DNA of 64,000 nucleotides from NCBI RefSeq assembly GCF_001020985.1, contig NZ_CP011542.1, positions 3,038,001 to 3,102,000 of the forward strand, read 5' to 3'. The notes beneath the pieces are model-generated. The model saw only the letters and a program-made list of their open reading frames with translations, made no database searches and was not told where the DNA came from. Source of the stretch: Corynebacterium mustelae (lineage in GTDB: Bacteria > Actinomycetota > Actinomycetes > Mycobacteriales > Mycobacteriaceae). The position numbers and the translations under genes are program-made. Numbering within the stretch: the first letter of the stretch is position 1; each line of letters starts with the position of its first letter. Below, piece after piece: positions 7,675-17,323 of the stretch.

Positions 7675-8859
7675 TCAACCGTCGTGTGCTTTTTGCGCGA
7701 CGCGTGCCACCGGCACCATGGAGGCCACACACACCACGGATCCGAATAGTAGGCAGAAGATAAAACCCATTTCTTCCCCAACCTTGAATATCTGTGCCAC
7801 GAGAGGTGCCGCATAGGATAAGACGAATGGTACAAAGAACCCGATGTATGTCAGCGCGTAGAATATGCCGATCAAGGCACCTAGATTGGAATTTCCAGCG
7901 ATGTTTTCTACCTCTTTTAAACCACTAACCATCATGATGCCGTAACTGGAACCGAGCAGAATTGCACTGGGGAAAACCAGCCACATGTTTGCGGTATAGA
8001 CAGTGAGAGCCGAGAAGAGTAAACCGACGCAAGCAGTCGCTAATCCTGTGATGGCCAGGGGTCGTGTGGTGCGAAGTCTTGCTGCAAACGGCTGGATACC
8101 AACACCGGATAACAGAGCAGTCGCAGCAGCTATGCCAATAAAAGCTGTGGGGTGCGCAGTGGTTGCATACGGCGGCAAACTAGCGAAAGCAACAGTGACT
8201 GTGCCGAAAACCCACGGTGCCCAAGCGGCTACCGCCCAGAAAAATCGGGTGGTTTTCGCTTGCGGCGGAATCCATACGTGGTTCGGTTTGTGGCCTGTGG
8301 CTCGAGACTGGGTTTCGGTTACTGTCCATATCAAGGGCACAATTATCGCCACTAAACCAATATGTATCAGATACGGCAGCACCTCGGGATATGGCAAAAA
8401 CTCAGCTATGAGACCCGCGCATAATGGGCCTATGCCGAACCCGGCTGAAACCGCCACGGTTGCTCGTCGTGGCCCGGCGGCTGGGTTGTCGGTGGAGAGT
8501 TGCTTGATCCATGCCGCACCAGATGCCATAGCCATTCCGACGGCTAGCCCGGCGATGAATCGCCCTAGGAAAAGGATTACTTCCGTACCTACTGCCCACG
8601 CCAATATCGCTGAGCCTAAGGCAGAAAGGAATAGAGCAGGGCGAAGCACCGCTTTCCGGCCTATATGATCGGAAAGCGGGCCGAAATACAGCAGTGCTGG
8701 CACTAGCCCTAGTGCATAAATCCCCAGCATGGCGGTAACTGAGGAATGGCTCAACCCAGAATGGGTGCGATACACCTGGAGCATCGGCGCAAATAGATTC
8801 GCGCCAAAGCCAATTGCGAACATCGCGCAACCGACACGTATCCATTGAGTGGCAGGCAT
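7675..8859 (-). CDS. MFS transporter
   Basis: 394-residue major facilitator with about 12 membrane helices. The loop between helices 2 and 3 carries GPLSDHIGRKAV, the family signature. Substrate unknown; the architecture is that of drug or small-molecule efflux. ATG at 8857-8859. A GTCGAAAAGC motif (reverse) lies in the gap to the downstream GDPD gene. Confidence 0.8.
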   Translation of the reverse strand: MPATQWIRVGCAMFAIGFGANLFAPMLQVYRTHSGLSHSSVTAMLGIYALGLVPALLYFGPLSDHIGRKAVLRPALFLSALGSAILAWAVGTEVILFLGRFIAGLAVGMAMASGAAWIKQLSTDNPAAGPRRATVAVSAGFGIGPLCAGLIAEFLPYPEVLPYLIHIGLVAIIVPLIWTVTETQSRATGHKPNHVWIPPQAKTTRFFWAVAAWAPWVFGTVTVAFASLPPYATTAHPTAFIGIAAATALLSGVGIQPFAARLRTTRPLAITGLATACVGLLFSALTVYTANMWLVFPSAILLGSSYGIMMVSGLKEVENIAGNSNLGALIGIFYALTYIGFFVPFVLSYAAPLVAQIFKVGEEMGFIFCLLFGSVVCVASMVPVARVAQKAHDG

Positions 8860-8868
8860 GGTCTTAGC

Positions 8869-9288
8869 TTACGGTAGGTTTAAGTCGAAACGTAGGGCGT
8901 CGAAAAGCTCAAAAGCCGACTCGAAGCCAGCATCAATCCATTCCTGCAACTGTTCGTCGCTAGCACCATTGCGGATAGGGAATGCACAGTCGCGTCGCAC
9001 GAAAACTCCACTATCTGCATCACTACCAACGACCGTTTTACCAAACATACTCATGCGATTGCTAAAACCTGACCACGCTTCTAACTCGGGGAATCGCTCC
9101 GCTGCAATGGGCACGTTTTCCCGAATGACCGCCATGCGCATTACCTGCGGGGCCTGAATTTGCATGAGCAGAAATAAGCCGTCTAGTTCTGCGGCAAGAT
9201 AATCACCATCAATCTCCGGAACCACACCGTACCCTGCCAAGATATGGGTTAACCGCTCGGGTGTTACTAACGGAAACTCAGTGGACAT
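8869..9288 (-). CDS. YbjN-domain protein 1
   Basis: 139-residue soluble protein with a YbjN-like pattern (LTHILAGYGVVPEIDGDYLAAELDGLFLLMQI). YbjN folds resemble type III secretion chaperones; in actinobacteria such genes often occur in pairs of unknown role. Its start overlaps the stop of the upstream YbjN gene by one base, so the pair is translationally coupled. It diverges strongly from its partner. Confidence 0.6.
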   Translation of the reverse strand: MSTEFPLVTPERLTHILAGYGVVPEIDGDYLAAELDGLFLLMQIQAPQVMRMAVIRENVPIAAERFPELEAWSGFSNRMSMFGKTVVGSDADSGVFVRRDCAFPIRNGASDEQLQEWIDAGFESAFELFDALRFDLNLP

Positions 9289-9719
9289 TAGCGCTCCTCC
9301 ATAACAATGAGCTCGGGGAATTCCTCCTCCAACGCAGCGATTGCGCTGCGGATAAAATCGATGGATTGGCTCATGAAATCCGCAAGTTGCACATCACTGA
9401 GCCCACTTGCACACGCCAATGCACATCGCCCACCGACGATGAGGGCATGTGTTTCTTCAAATTCAAAAATGAGATCCGGCTCAAGATAGTTACGGTTATA
9501 GTCGTGGACAGCCGCTATGACTTCATTTTGAATAGGACCACGAATTAACGGTCGCCAAATACCGTGAATATCCAGCACCTGCTGTTCTTCAAAGTATTGG
9601 CATTCAATAACTACCGTATCGAACCATATCCGGGTTACCGCCTCGTCATGGGAAATGTTGCCGCCCAGAGCATAGGCGACATCACGCAGCCGCTGCGCAG
9701 TAATGGTTGCTAGCCCCAT
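9288..9719 (-). CDS. YbjN-domain protein 2
   Basis: 143 residues (MGLATITAQRLRDVAYALGGNISHDEAVTRIWFDTVVIECQ split) with the YbjN pattern of a short N-terminal helix, a conserved central beta-sheet (ADFMSQSIDFIRSAIAALEEEFPEL at the C-terminal helix) and no membrane or signal segments. First of a coupled pair with the gene at 8869-9288. Function unknown. Confidence 0.6.
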   Translation of the reverse strand: MGLATITAQRLRDVAYALGGNISHDEAVTRIWFDTVVIECQYFEEQQVLDIHGIWRPLIRGPIQNEVIAAVHDYNRNYLEPDLIFEFEETHALIVGGRCALACASGLSDVQLADFMSQSIDFIRSAIAALEEEFPELIVMEER

Positions 9720-9809
9720 CGTGCTCCTTATGTGTAATTAATGTCAGCGTCATAATGCTACGCCACAACTGGTGTGGCTTTCCTACCCTTTTCAACTTCC
9801 GACACATGG

Positions 9810-10598
9810 TTATGCCGAATCAAAGCGGTAAATCGCAGGTGTTGTGTGCTCGACCGCCATAAAACCAGCACGGCTAAGAATCGGACGCGAGTACGCTGAA
9901 CATTCGCTCATAACCACGGTTGCCCCTACATCGAGGGCTCGTTTCGCCCTCGCCGATAATAAAGCGCGGTAGATACCCCGACCTCGGTACTGTGGTAGCA
10001 CCGCTCCCGAAAACAACCCAACGATACCCGCACCCGATAATTCCTCCATCCGGCCAAGCCCAACAATGTGACTATCAGCAACTGCGGCGAATAACCCCGC
10101 CCCTTCAATATCATGCCGGGTGCGCTCGACGAATTGCCGGGTTCGGGTCTGGTTAAGTCCGAAGATTTCGCTACGCACGTTACTTGCTGCCTCAAGATCT
10201 GATTCGGTAAGTACTTGGTGGACCCGCACCCCATCCGGATTGGGCCACTGCGCAAGAACCTGGGGATCACCCATCATCACTGTTTCTTCCGGCTCGAAAC
10301 TGAAACCAAAATTATCAAGCGGCAAGCTCGGGTCACTTCGCCAGGTCTTCCACTCAACCGACCGGATACTCCCGCTGCTGGCCAAAAAATCGATCACATC
10401 TTGAATATGCGACGCACGTATTTCCCTAGCTTGTTCCGGTGAATAACTCACCAATGCCCAGCCACGGTTGCTGCTCTCCGCTACCCACACTGGCCCCATC
10501 CTATGCACCTGCATGTCCGACATTCCGCGCACGTCAGCTTCACCACGCATGGCAGATTCATACATCAAGCGATACTGGGAGACCTGATCCATAGTCAT
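9810..10598 (-). CDS. GNAT-family N-acetyltransferase
   Basis: 262 residues. The C-terminal half carries the acetyl-CoA-binding motif A (GLFSGAVLPQYRGRGIYRALL) typical of GNAT enzymes; the N-terminal half may be a degenerate second GNAT-like domain. Substrate not evident. It lies just upstream of, and in the same direction as, the 3' part of the inserted block, separated from grpE by a strong terminator. Confidence 0.75.
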   Translation of the reverse strand: MTMDQVSQYRLMYESAMRGEADVRGMSDMQVHRMGPVWVAESSNRGWALVSYSPEQAREIRASHIQDVIDFLASSGSIRSVEWKTWRSDPSLPLDNFGFSFEPEETVMMGDPQVLAQWPNPDGVRVHQVLTESDLEAASNVRSEIFGLNQTRTRQFVERTRHDIEGAGLFAAVADSHIVGLGRMEELSGAGIVGLFSGAVLPQYRGRGIYRALLSARAKRALDVGATVVMSECSAYSRPILSRAGFMAVEHTTPAIYRFDSA

Positions 10599-10624
10599 AA
10601 TTGGTAACTACCTTCCTGCCATAA

Positions 10625-10664
10625 TCAAAACCCCTTAACCTCGTTGTTACAAGGTTAAGGGGTT
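10625..10664 (-). terminator. Terminator of the dnaK-grpE operon
   Basis: Perfect 11-bp stem CCCCTTAACCT (10631-10641) and AGGTTAAGGGG (10652-10662), followed on the minus strand by TTTTGATT. It ends the dnaK-grpE transcript and isolates it from the inserted block. Confidence 0.85.
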
Positions 10665-10685
10665 CGAATCACTAGCGGTTATTTC

Positions 10686-11237
10686 TTAGGCGTCCTCGGC
10701 TGGGGTTTCCGCAACCTTCGGGTCTGCAATCAGAACCATAGCGGTACGCAGCAGGCGACCATTTAATTGATAGCCCTTACGCAAAACGGTACCGATTGCT
10801 TTTTCATCACCAGTGGAAAGGTCCTGAACCGCCTCATGGCGTTCCGCATCAAACGGATCACCTTCAGCACCGAACGCTTCCACCTTCATCGACTCCAATA
10901 CGGTGTGGAACTTATCATGGAATGCCTTTAAGGGGCCTTCCGCTAAGTCGCCGTGCTGAGCTGCCAATTCGAGGTCATCCAAGATAGGAAGCAATTTGGC
11001 CACAACCTGGCCTTTGGTGTGTTCGACCACCGCTTCTCGTTCTTGAGCTGTTCGACGCCGGTAGTTGGCATATTCAGCGTTGAGTCGTTGTAAGTCCTCA
11101 GTGCGCTCGGCTAATTCCGCCTCCAGGGGGGTAACTTCACCGTCGCCGTCAACGTCGGGTTCAACGTCAGCGGTCTCCTCGGTGATTACCTCCTCGACCT
11201 GCTCGACCTCTGGCTCAACGTTGTTTTCTGATGTCAC
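10686..11237 (-). CDS. grpE: GrpE nucleotide-exchange factor
   Basis: Exchanges ADP for ATP on DnaK. 183 residues: acidic N-terminus, long coiled coil ([21 protein letters not shown]), then the conserved four-helix and beta domain ([15 protein letters not shown]; ending in [10 protein letters not shown]). The GTG start overlaps the dnaK stop in GTGA (11234-11237), so translation is coupled. The operon ends at the terminator at 10625-10664; dnaJ does not follow as it does in related genomes. Confidence 0.95.
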   Translation of the reverse strand: MTSENNVEPEVEQVEEVITEETADVEPDVDGDGEVTPLEAELAERTEDLQRLNAEYANYRRRTAQEREAVVEHTKGQVVAKLLPILDDLELAAQHGDLAEGPLKAFHDKFHTVLESMKVEAFGAEGDPFDAERHEAVQDLSTGDEKAIGTVLRKGYQLNGRLLRTAMVLIADPKVAETPAEDA

Positions 11238-13069
11238 TTCTTGTCTCCATCTTCTTCAACTACCTCAGCGTCAACAACATTGTCGTCAGCTGGGGTACCG
11301 GACTCCGCATCTGCCTGTGCCTTAGCCGCCTCCGCTTCGTAGATGGCCTTACCCATCTCCTGAGCCTCAGTGTTCAGCTTCTCGGCAGCAGCACGGATAG
11401 CCTCCAGGTCATCGCCCTTGAGAGCTTCGTCTACAGCGTCACAAGCCTCAGTTACCTTGGTCTTGATCTCCTCACTGACCTTGTCGGAGTTCTCATCCAA
11501 GAACTTCCGAGTCTGGTAGGCGGTGGACTCCGCAGCGTTACGGGTCTCCTGCTCCTCACGACGCTTCTTGTCTTCCTCAGCGTGAGCTTCGGCGTCCTTG
11601 ATCATGCGATCGATTTCTTCCTGGCTCAGGCCGGAACCATCCTGAATCTTGATGGTGTTTTCCTTGCCTGTTCCCTTATCCTTCGCGGTAACGTGCACGA
11701 TACCGTTAGCATCAATATCGAAGGTCACCTCGATCTGTGGAACACCACGTGGTGCAGGGGCAATGCCACCAAGTTCGAAGGAGCCGAGTAGCTTGTTGTG
11801 CTGCGCAATTTCCCGCTCGCCCTGGAACACCTGAATCTGAACCGAAGGCTGGTTATCCTCAGCGGTGGTAAAGGTCTCGGAACGCTTGGTTGGGATCGTG
11901 GTGTTACGTTCGATCAGCTTGGTCATCACGCCGCCCTTGGTTTCGATACCAAGCGACAGTGGGGTGACGTCGAGAAGCAAAACGTCCTTGACTTCGCCGC
12001 GCAAAACGCCAGCCTGCAACGCAGCGCCGACAGCAACAACCTCATCTGGGTTGACGCCCTTGTTAGGCTCGCGGCCACCGGTTAATTCTTTAACCAGATC
12101 GGAAACGGCAGGCATACGGGTGGAGCCACCAACCAAAACAACATGATCAATGCCGGAAACAGAGATACCAGCATCAGCAATCACCTGGTTAAACGGAGCC
12201 TTGGTGCGATCCAACAGATCCTGGGTGATGCGCTGGAATTCAGTGCGTGACAACGTCTCATCCAAGAACAGTGGGTTCTTGTCCGCATCAACGGTGATGT
12301 ATGGCAGGTTAATGTTTGCAGACTGGGAGGACGACAGCTCGATCTTTGCCTTCTCGGCAGCCTCACGCAGCCGCTGCATCGCCATCTTGTCCTTAGACAA
12401 ATCCACACCAGTGGAGGTCTTGAACTTTTCTACCAACCAGTCAACGATACGCTGATCCCAGTCATCACCACCGAGCTTGTTATCACCAGCGGTTGCGCGA
12501 ACCTCAACGACACCATCGCCAATCTCCAACAGGGAGACGTCGAAAGTACCACCACCGAGGTCGAACACAAGAATGGTCTGCTCCTTTTCACCCTTCTCTA
12601 GGCCGTATGCCAAAGCAGCAGCGGTTGGCTCGTTCACGATACGTAGAACGTTCAAACCTGCAATCTGACCAGCTTCCTTCGTTGCCTGACGCTGCGAGTC
12701 GGAGAAGTAAGCAGGAACGGTAATAACAGCATCAGTAACTTCGTCACCAAGGTATGCCTCAGCGTCGCGCTTGAGCTTCATCAAGGTACGAGCCGAAATT
12801 TCCTGTGGCGTGTACTTCTTGCCATCAATGTCGATGCTCCAGTCAGTACCGATGTGGCGCTTAACGGAGCGGATGGTGCGGTCAACGTTGGTAACAGCCT
12901 GGTTCTTAGCGGACTGACCAACAATCACCTCACCATTTTTTGTAAAAGCAACCACAGATGGCGTGGTGCGCGAACCCTCAGAGTTAGCGATAACCTGTGG
13001 CTCACCACCTTCCAAAACCGCTACGCATGAGTTTGTGGTACCTAAGTCAATACCAACAGCGCGTCCCAT
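11234..13069 (-). CDS. dnaK: DnaK chaperone (Hsp70)
   Basis: ATP-dependent chaperone, 611 residues. Seen: [45 protein letters not shown] and the linker [14 protein letters not shown] before the substrate-binding domain, with an acidic tail. ATG at 13067-13069 is preferred to an in-frame start 24 codons earlier because AAGGAGG lies 8 nt upstream and the protein aligns with all DnaK N-termini. A HAIR operator lies about 120 bp upstream. Confidence 0.97.
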   Translation of the reverse strand: MGRAVGIDLGTTNSCVAVLEGGEPQVIANSEGSRTTPSVVAFTKNGEVIVGQSAKNQAVTNVDRTIRSVKRHIGTDWSIDIDGKKYTPQEISARTLMKLKRDAEAYLGDEVTDAVITVPAYFSDSQRQATKEAGQIAGLNVLRIVNEPTAAALAYGLEKGEKEQTILVFDLGGGTFDVSLLEIGDGVVEVRATAGDNKLGGDDWDQRIVDWLVEKFKTSTGVDLSKDKMAMQRLREAAEKAKIELSSSQSANINLPYITVDADKNPLFLDETLSRTEFQRITQDLLDRTKAPFNQVIADAGISVSGIDHVVLVGGSTRMPAVSDLVKELTGGREPNKGVNPDEVVAVGAALQAGVLRGEVKDVLLLDVTPLSLGIETKGGVMTKLIERNTTIPTKRSETFTTAEDNQPSVQIQVFQGEREIAQHNKLLGSFELGGIAPAPRGVPQIEVTFDIDANGIVHVTAKDKGTGKENTIKIQDGSGLSQEEIDRMIKDAEAHAEEDKKRREEQETRNAAESTAYQTRKFLDENSDKVSEEIKTKVTEACDAVDEALKGDDLEAIRAAAEKLNTEAQEMGKAIYEAEAAKAQADAESGTPADDNVVDAEVVEEDGDKK

Positions 13070-13186
13070 ATCCAATTCCTCCTTGAAGTTTTTATGCTTA
13101 TGTACTGCGATTTTTAATGAAGTTGATCGGAAAACACTCAACTTCTTACAGATAACCTACCAGAGCCCGCGTCGAAAAGCTAGTAC

Positions 13187-13207
13187 CTTGAGCGAAACTC
13201 GCTCAAC
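13187..13207 (-). promoter_or_regulatory. HAIR operator for HspR upstream of dnaK
   Basis: CTTGAGC-N7-GCTCAAC matches the HAIR consensus CTTGAGT-N7-ACTCAAG at 11 of 14 arm positions with correct spacing. It lies in the dnaK promoter region, shared with the divergent permease gene at 13256. Confidence 0.75.
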
Positions 13208-13255
13208 TTTTTTCTGAACTGCCGTTAAGCTCCGGTTTATGGCAAAGTAGACTCC

Positions 13256-14629
13256 ATGAATGAACACGATGATGACATTCAATCTGTATTAGACAACACC
13301 GATCTTGACCTCCATGTGGTGGAATCTGACACCGAACCCAACGTCGCCCACACCGACCGCGCCGTCATTTTAGGCAGGGACGGGCGCTGGGCCGCCGGTT
13401 GGGCGCTGCGCTTTATCATCATGGTTGTCGCAGGTTACCTCCTATGGCGCGGATTCGGCGCCATTTGGACCGCACTGCTTCCGGTGCTCCTCGCCCTGCT
13501 CGTTTCCACCGTCATGTGGCCGCCAGTGCGCTGGTTACGCAACCGCGGTGTGCCAGCCGCACTCGCGGTAATACTCGTTATCGTCGGGTTCTTCGCCATC
13601 CTCGCCGGAATCATTTCCGCCATGGCGCCACGCGTGGCCGGGCAATCCAAAGACCTGGTGCAAAAAGCAACGGAAGGTATTGAGAAACTCCAGGAATGGG
13701 TGCAAGGCCCGCCGCTTAACTTGGACCTGGATCAATTCGACAACGTCATCAAGGAAATCCAAGGTTTCGTACAGAACCGCTCCAGCGATATCGCATCGGG
13801 CGTCTTTACCGGACTTTCCACCGCAACATCAATAGTGGTGACTCTGGTCCTAATGCTGATCCTTACCTTCTTCTTCTTAAAAGACGGAACCCGCTTTCTC
13901 CCGATGATCCGCAAAGCAACCGGCCCCAACGTCGGCTGGCATCTTACGGAACTGCTCACCCGCGTGTGGAACACCCTTGCTGGATTCATCCGCGCCCAAG
14001 CCATCGTTTCGCTTGTCGACGCAATCTTCATCGGCATCGGCCTCATCATATTAAATGTCCCGCTGGCCCTCGTGCTGGCTGTCATCACCTTCTTCGCGGG
14101 ATTCATCCCCATCGTCGGTGCCTTCACCGCCGGTGCCCTGGCAGTGGTTATCGCCCTGGTTTCCAACGGACCCACCAACGCGTTACTGGTCGTCGGCCTC
14201 ATCATTCTCGTGCAACAGCTCGAAGGAAATGTCCTGCAGCCAATGCTGCAATCGCGCGCCATGAACCTCCACGCCGCAATCGTGCTGCTGTCCGTGACCT
14301 TAGGCTCCACTATTTTCGGTGTTGTTGGCGCCTTCCTGGCTGTTCCCGTCGCAGCAACACTGGCGGTACTCGTGCGCTACCATCAAGAACTCGTGGCGCT
14401 ACGCGCGGGCGAAATCACCATCGACGACATAGAGATGGCCACCACCTTGGAAAACACCACATCCGTTACCGCCAACGACGCGTTCAAAATTTTCACCGAC
14501 CGGTTGGCGAAACTCGGCTTTAAACAAGGCATCGGAAAAGTAACCAATAGCGGGAAGAAAACCACCTCCAAAACCAAAACAACAGAAGCAGCCACCGAGG
14601 ATGCTCAAGAGGAAACCAATACCAACTAA
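13256..14629 (+). CDS. AI-2E family permease-like membrane protein
   Basis: 457 residues. About 8 membrane helices in the AI-2E/PerM pattern: a hydrophobic pair (about 45-80), a periplasmic helical region (GQSKDLVQKATEGIEKLQEWVQG), then helices containing FFLKDG and the conserved GFIPIVGAF and LEGNVLQPMLQ. Acidic N-terminus and a Lys/Thr-rich C-terminal tail are cytoplasmic. Substrate unknown; the family name comes from one E. coli member. It is divergent from dnaK, as in C. glutamicum. Confidence 0.85.
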   Translation: MNEHDDDIQSVLDNTDLDLHVVESDTEPNVAHTDRAVILGRDGRWAAGWALRFIIMVVAGYLLWRGFGAIWTALLPVLLALLVSTVMWPPVRWLRNRGVPAALAVILVIVGFFAILAGIISAMAPRVAGQSKDLVQKATEGIEKLQEWVQGPPLNLDLDQFDNVIKEIQGFVQNRSSDIASGVFTGLSTATSIVVTLVLMLILTFFFLKDGTRFLPMIRKATGPNVGWHLTELLTRVWNTLAGFIRAQAIVSLVDAIFIGIGLIILNVPLALVLAVITFFAGFIPIVGAFTAGALAVVIALVSNGPTNALLVVGLIILVQQLEGNVLQPMLQSRAMNLHAAIVLLSVTLGSTIFGVVGAFLAVPVAATLAVLVRYHQELVALRAGEITIDDIEMATTLENTTSVTANDAFKIFTDRLAKLGFKQGIGKVTNSGKKTTSKTKTTEAATEDAQEETNTN

Positions 14630-14659
14630 TCACTCGTAGCCCGCTTACACCCGGACACC

Positions 14660-14705
14660 GCCGGGGAGGAAATGCTCAATTGCTGCCCTCCCCGGCTTCT
14701 GCTTT
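14660..14705 (+). terminator. Terminator after the AI-2E gene
   Basis: Stem GCCGGGGAGG (14660-14669) with CCTCCCCGGC (14687-14696), perfect over 10 bp, followed by TTCTGCTTTTT. Confidence 0.85.
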
Positions 14706-14751
14706 TTCTGCCCAACAATACCATTCAGCTGTGCTGGTTCTCGGTTTTTAT

Positions 14752-15080
14752 CAAGTCGGAGATTCCTTATTCCTTGCCTTTCTGCGCCCAATTTTCCTGG
14801 AGATTTTCGCGCCCCGATTTCAAATCCCCGACTTCATAAAAACCTCAAGTCCCGATCCAGATTGCAGACTCGCCTTCGTGTCTCACGACTCACAGGGAAA
14901 CACCATCGGTCTAAAACAAAATCAGCTTGCTATCCGCCACACACCACCCGACCACCCCAGCAGCCGACACCCGCTTATTTTTATGACATATGAAGTCGGA
15001 GATTCCACATTTTTACCCCGCTTACCCCACCGCTATCCTGCGGTTTTCTACCCACAGATTGCCAATCTCCGACTTCATAT
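14752..15080. repeat. Two intergenic inverted-repeat elements (family A, copies 4-5)
   Basis: Copy 4 is 14752-14836 (CAAGTCGGAGATTCC ... AAATCCCCGACTTCAT) and copy 5 is 14988-15080 (ATATGAAGTCGGAGATTCC ... GCCAATCTCCGACTTCATAT). They occupy the 560-bp region between the AI-2E gene and the small hypothetical gene. The 150 bp between them holds no gene or motif I recognise. Confidence 0.8.
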
Positions 15081-15190
15081 AACCACCAGGCATCGTCTAC
15101 CTCAGCCTCTCATCTCCACGATCTAGCCTGCTGTGGCACCCGCCAAACGCTCCTTGCCCATTCTGGGCAGCCTTGACGTACATTGAGCAT

Positions 15191-15619
15191 ATGGAAAGTT
15201 GCCATCGCACAGATTTGTTCCCACAGGAAACCCACGACTTGGTTTCAGAGCTTTTCAGTGCACTGGGAGAGCCGGAACGCGTGTCGCTAGCGGGTGATTT
15301 CGAGCCCGAAAAGAACCTCAAAGGTATTGATTCAGTTTTGATTTTGAACGATTTTGGCGTTCATTTTGTGTTTGGGCTCCTGGTTCACTACCGGGGAAAC
15401 GATCAAGGGGATGCCAACGTTTTCGGATTCGGGAATCGAGGTGATTTGCTTATGGTTCCGGGGTTTACTGAGGATGGTGACATTCTGGCGATGTGTTTGT
15501 GGTTTAGTAAGGGAGATTCGTTGGCGTCGCTGCTCAAATGGCCACCGCCTGCGGAGGAAACGACAAAAGCCGACCACAGTCGGCTTTTCGCACTCCTTAA
15601 AAGTCACGAGACTAGGTGA
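15191..15619 (+). CDS. Hypothetical small protein
   Basis: 142 residues from the ATG at 15191 (a TTG at 15173 in frame is possible). Soluble, no signal peptide or known motif; central hydrophobic beta-like segments (KGIDSVLILNDFGVHFVFGLLVHY). A perfect hairpin terminator lies inside its last 20 codons (15565-15588), which would truncate the mRNA before the stop codon in many transcripts. Either the true end lies earlier in a mutated ancestor or the gene gained a tail. The ribosome site is weak, so the gene is only moderately supported. Confidence 0.45.
   Translation: MESCHRTDLFPQETHDLVSELFSALGEPERVSLAGDFEPEKNLKGIDSVLILNDFGVHFVFGLLVHYRGNDQGDANVFGFGNRGDLLMVPGFTEDGDILAMCLWFSKGDSLASLLKWPPPAEETTKADHSRLFALLKSHETR
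15565..15588. terminator. Bidirectional hairpin terminator inside a coding end
   Basis: AAAAGCCGAC, a CACA loop, then GTCGGCTTTT: a perfect 10-bp stem with A- and T-runs on both sides, the classic bidirectional form. It lies 44 bp past the pit stop codon on the minus strand, so it probably ends pit transcripts. On the plus strand it falls within the end of the hypothetical gene. Confidence 0.85.
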
Positions 15620-15631
15620 CCAGATCCACAC

Positions 15632-17233
15632 CTATCCCCAGATTGCGTTGAGCGCCAGCACGGCGACTGAAGCCACGCTGGCGGCGGCGGGCAGGGTGAT
15701 GATCCAGGCCAGGGCGATCGGTTTCATCAGTGACCAGTTCGCTGCTTTATTCACAACCCCCACGCCTAATACCGCACCAATGAGAATGTGGGTCGAGGAC
15801 ACCGGAAGGCCTAAAAGCGATGCCGCCATGACCACACCGGCGGCCGCCATTTCTGCAGCAAACCCGGAGGCTGGGTGCATTTCGGTGAGCCCAGAGCCGA
15901 CGGTTTGGATAACGTAGCGCCCAATGAACCATAGTCCGGCAATCAATGCCACACCACAGGTGATCATGGCGGCGGTTGGCACGGCGGCTTTTTCATTGAT
16001 GGCGTTGGTTTTCAACACATCCAGGACTGCGGAGAACGGGCCGATGGCGTTTGCGATATCATTGGAGCCGTGGCTAAAGGCGAAAGCCGAGGCTGTGAAT
16101 ACCTGCATCCAGGAAAAGAGGATGAAGGTCGCCCGGGAGAGTTCTTGGCGTTTGAGGGTGCGGGAGAAGATGAAGACTGCCATCCAAACTACCGCCGCGA
16201 TCATGGCGATGATGAGGATGTTTCCTAAGTTGGAGAGCTCGAACTTGAGGTTTTTAAGCCCCTTGAAGATCATCATTGCACCGATGACTGCGGCACCTGC
16301 CGCCGCGAGAAGCGGAACCCAGTTTTCCAGAGCACGGTGGGTGTTGAGCATGTCACGGCGTTCGTTAAGGCGGTGTAGGTCACGGTAGTAGTCGGATTCG
16401 AGTTCGTTCGGGTCGAAGTCGCGTTCCGCGATCAGTGCGGCGTCGCGGGTCATGGCGTTGGTGTATGCCAGCTGTTGGACCTCCGAAAGGCGCTCAAAGG
16501 AGGATTTGAAGTCTCGATGGAGTTTTATCCGTTCTTCCTTGATCGAGCGCAGCTCTTCGTCTGCTTTGTCGTTGAAAACTAGGATGTGGCGTTTAATGGC
16601 GCCGAAGAGGAGGTAGGCGGTTATTCCACCAAGCACTGGGGAGAGCACCCACGATAGTGCGATGCTTCCTATCTGGTCCCATTGCACCATATCGGTTCCT
16701 CCGATATCGAGGAAGAATCCGAGGGTAAGCGAGGAGCCGACAATTCCGCCGATGATGGAGTGGGTGGTTGATACTGGCCAACCCATCCGGGTGGCGACTA
16801 GCAACCAGATCGCTGCACCTAACAGTGCGGACATCATGATGAAGGCGAAGTGTAGTGGGTCAAGGTCGATGGCGTCGAGGTCGACGATTCCGGATTTCAC
16901 GGTATCGGTTACCTCACCACCAGCCAGAACCGCACCAGAGACTTCGAAGATGGCGGCTACCACCAGCGCTTGTTTCATTGATAGAGTGCCGGCGCCAACT
17001 GATGTTCCAAACGAGTTGGCAACGTCGTTGCCACCAATGTTAAAAGCCATGAATACACCGAAGGCGATGGTGGTAATCAAGATGAGCTTGTTGGCTTCGG
17101 GACCTACGTAGTCAAAGGACCAGAGTAAGAACACAATGATCGTGACGCTCAGCAGCCCGCCGAAGCTGATGTGCCACCATTTATCGTTGTTTGGTGGGCC
17201 TGGTGGAGCGACCGTCATGGTGGAGTTTGTCAT
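15632..17233 (-). CDS. pit: PiT-family inorganic phosphate transporter
   Basis: Low-affinity phosphate (or metal-phosphate) symporter. 533 residues with about 10 membrane helices and the two duplicated PiT signatures [16 protein letters not shown] (N-terminal half) and [13 protein letters not shown] (C-terminal half). A charged cytoplasmic loop of about 100 residues ([20 protein letters not shown] and onward) separates the halves. Single gene; its transcript ends at the hairpin at 15565-15588. No phosphate-regulation box was recognised upstream. Confidence 0.9.
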   Translation of the reverse strand: MTNSTMTVAPPGPPNNDKWWHISFGGLLSVTIIVFLLWSFDYVGPEANKLILITTIAFGVFMAFNIGGNDVANSFGTSVGAGTLSMKQALVVAAIFEVSGAVLAGGEVTDTVKSGIVDLDAIDLDPLHFAFIMMSALLGAAIWLLVATRMGWPVSTTHSIIGGIVGSSLTLGFFLDIGGTDMVQWDQIGSIALSWVLSPVLGGITAYLLFGAIKRHILVFNDKADEELRSIKEERIKLHRDFKSSFERLSEVQQLAYTNAMTRDAALIAERDFDPNELESDYYRDLHRLNERRDMLNTHRALENWVPLLAAAGAAVIGAMMIFKGLKNLKFELSNLGNILIIAMIAAVVWMAVFIFSRTLKRQELSRATFILFSWMQVFTASAFAFSHGSNDIANAIGPFSAVLDVLKTNAINEKAAVPTAAMITCGVALIAGLWFIGRYVIQTVGSGLTEMHPASGFAAEMAAAGVVMAASLLGLPVSSTHILIGAVLGVGVVNKAANWSLMKPIALAWIITLPAAASVASVAVLALNAIWG

Positions 17234-17323
17234 GCGTGGTTCTTTCTTTTAAAAGATTGATGCAGAAAAAAGCTTGCAATCTAAAAGTGAACACTAGGTT
17301 AACCCTACCCCCGCTGGGGGTGG

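Noticed and set aside
10662-10680. GGTTCGAATC resembling a tRNA T-loop
   Set aside because: The surrounding sequence is the grpE terminator; no acceptor or anticodon arm can be formed.
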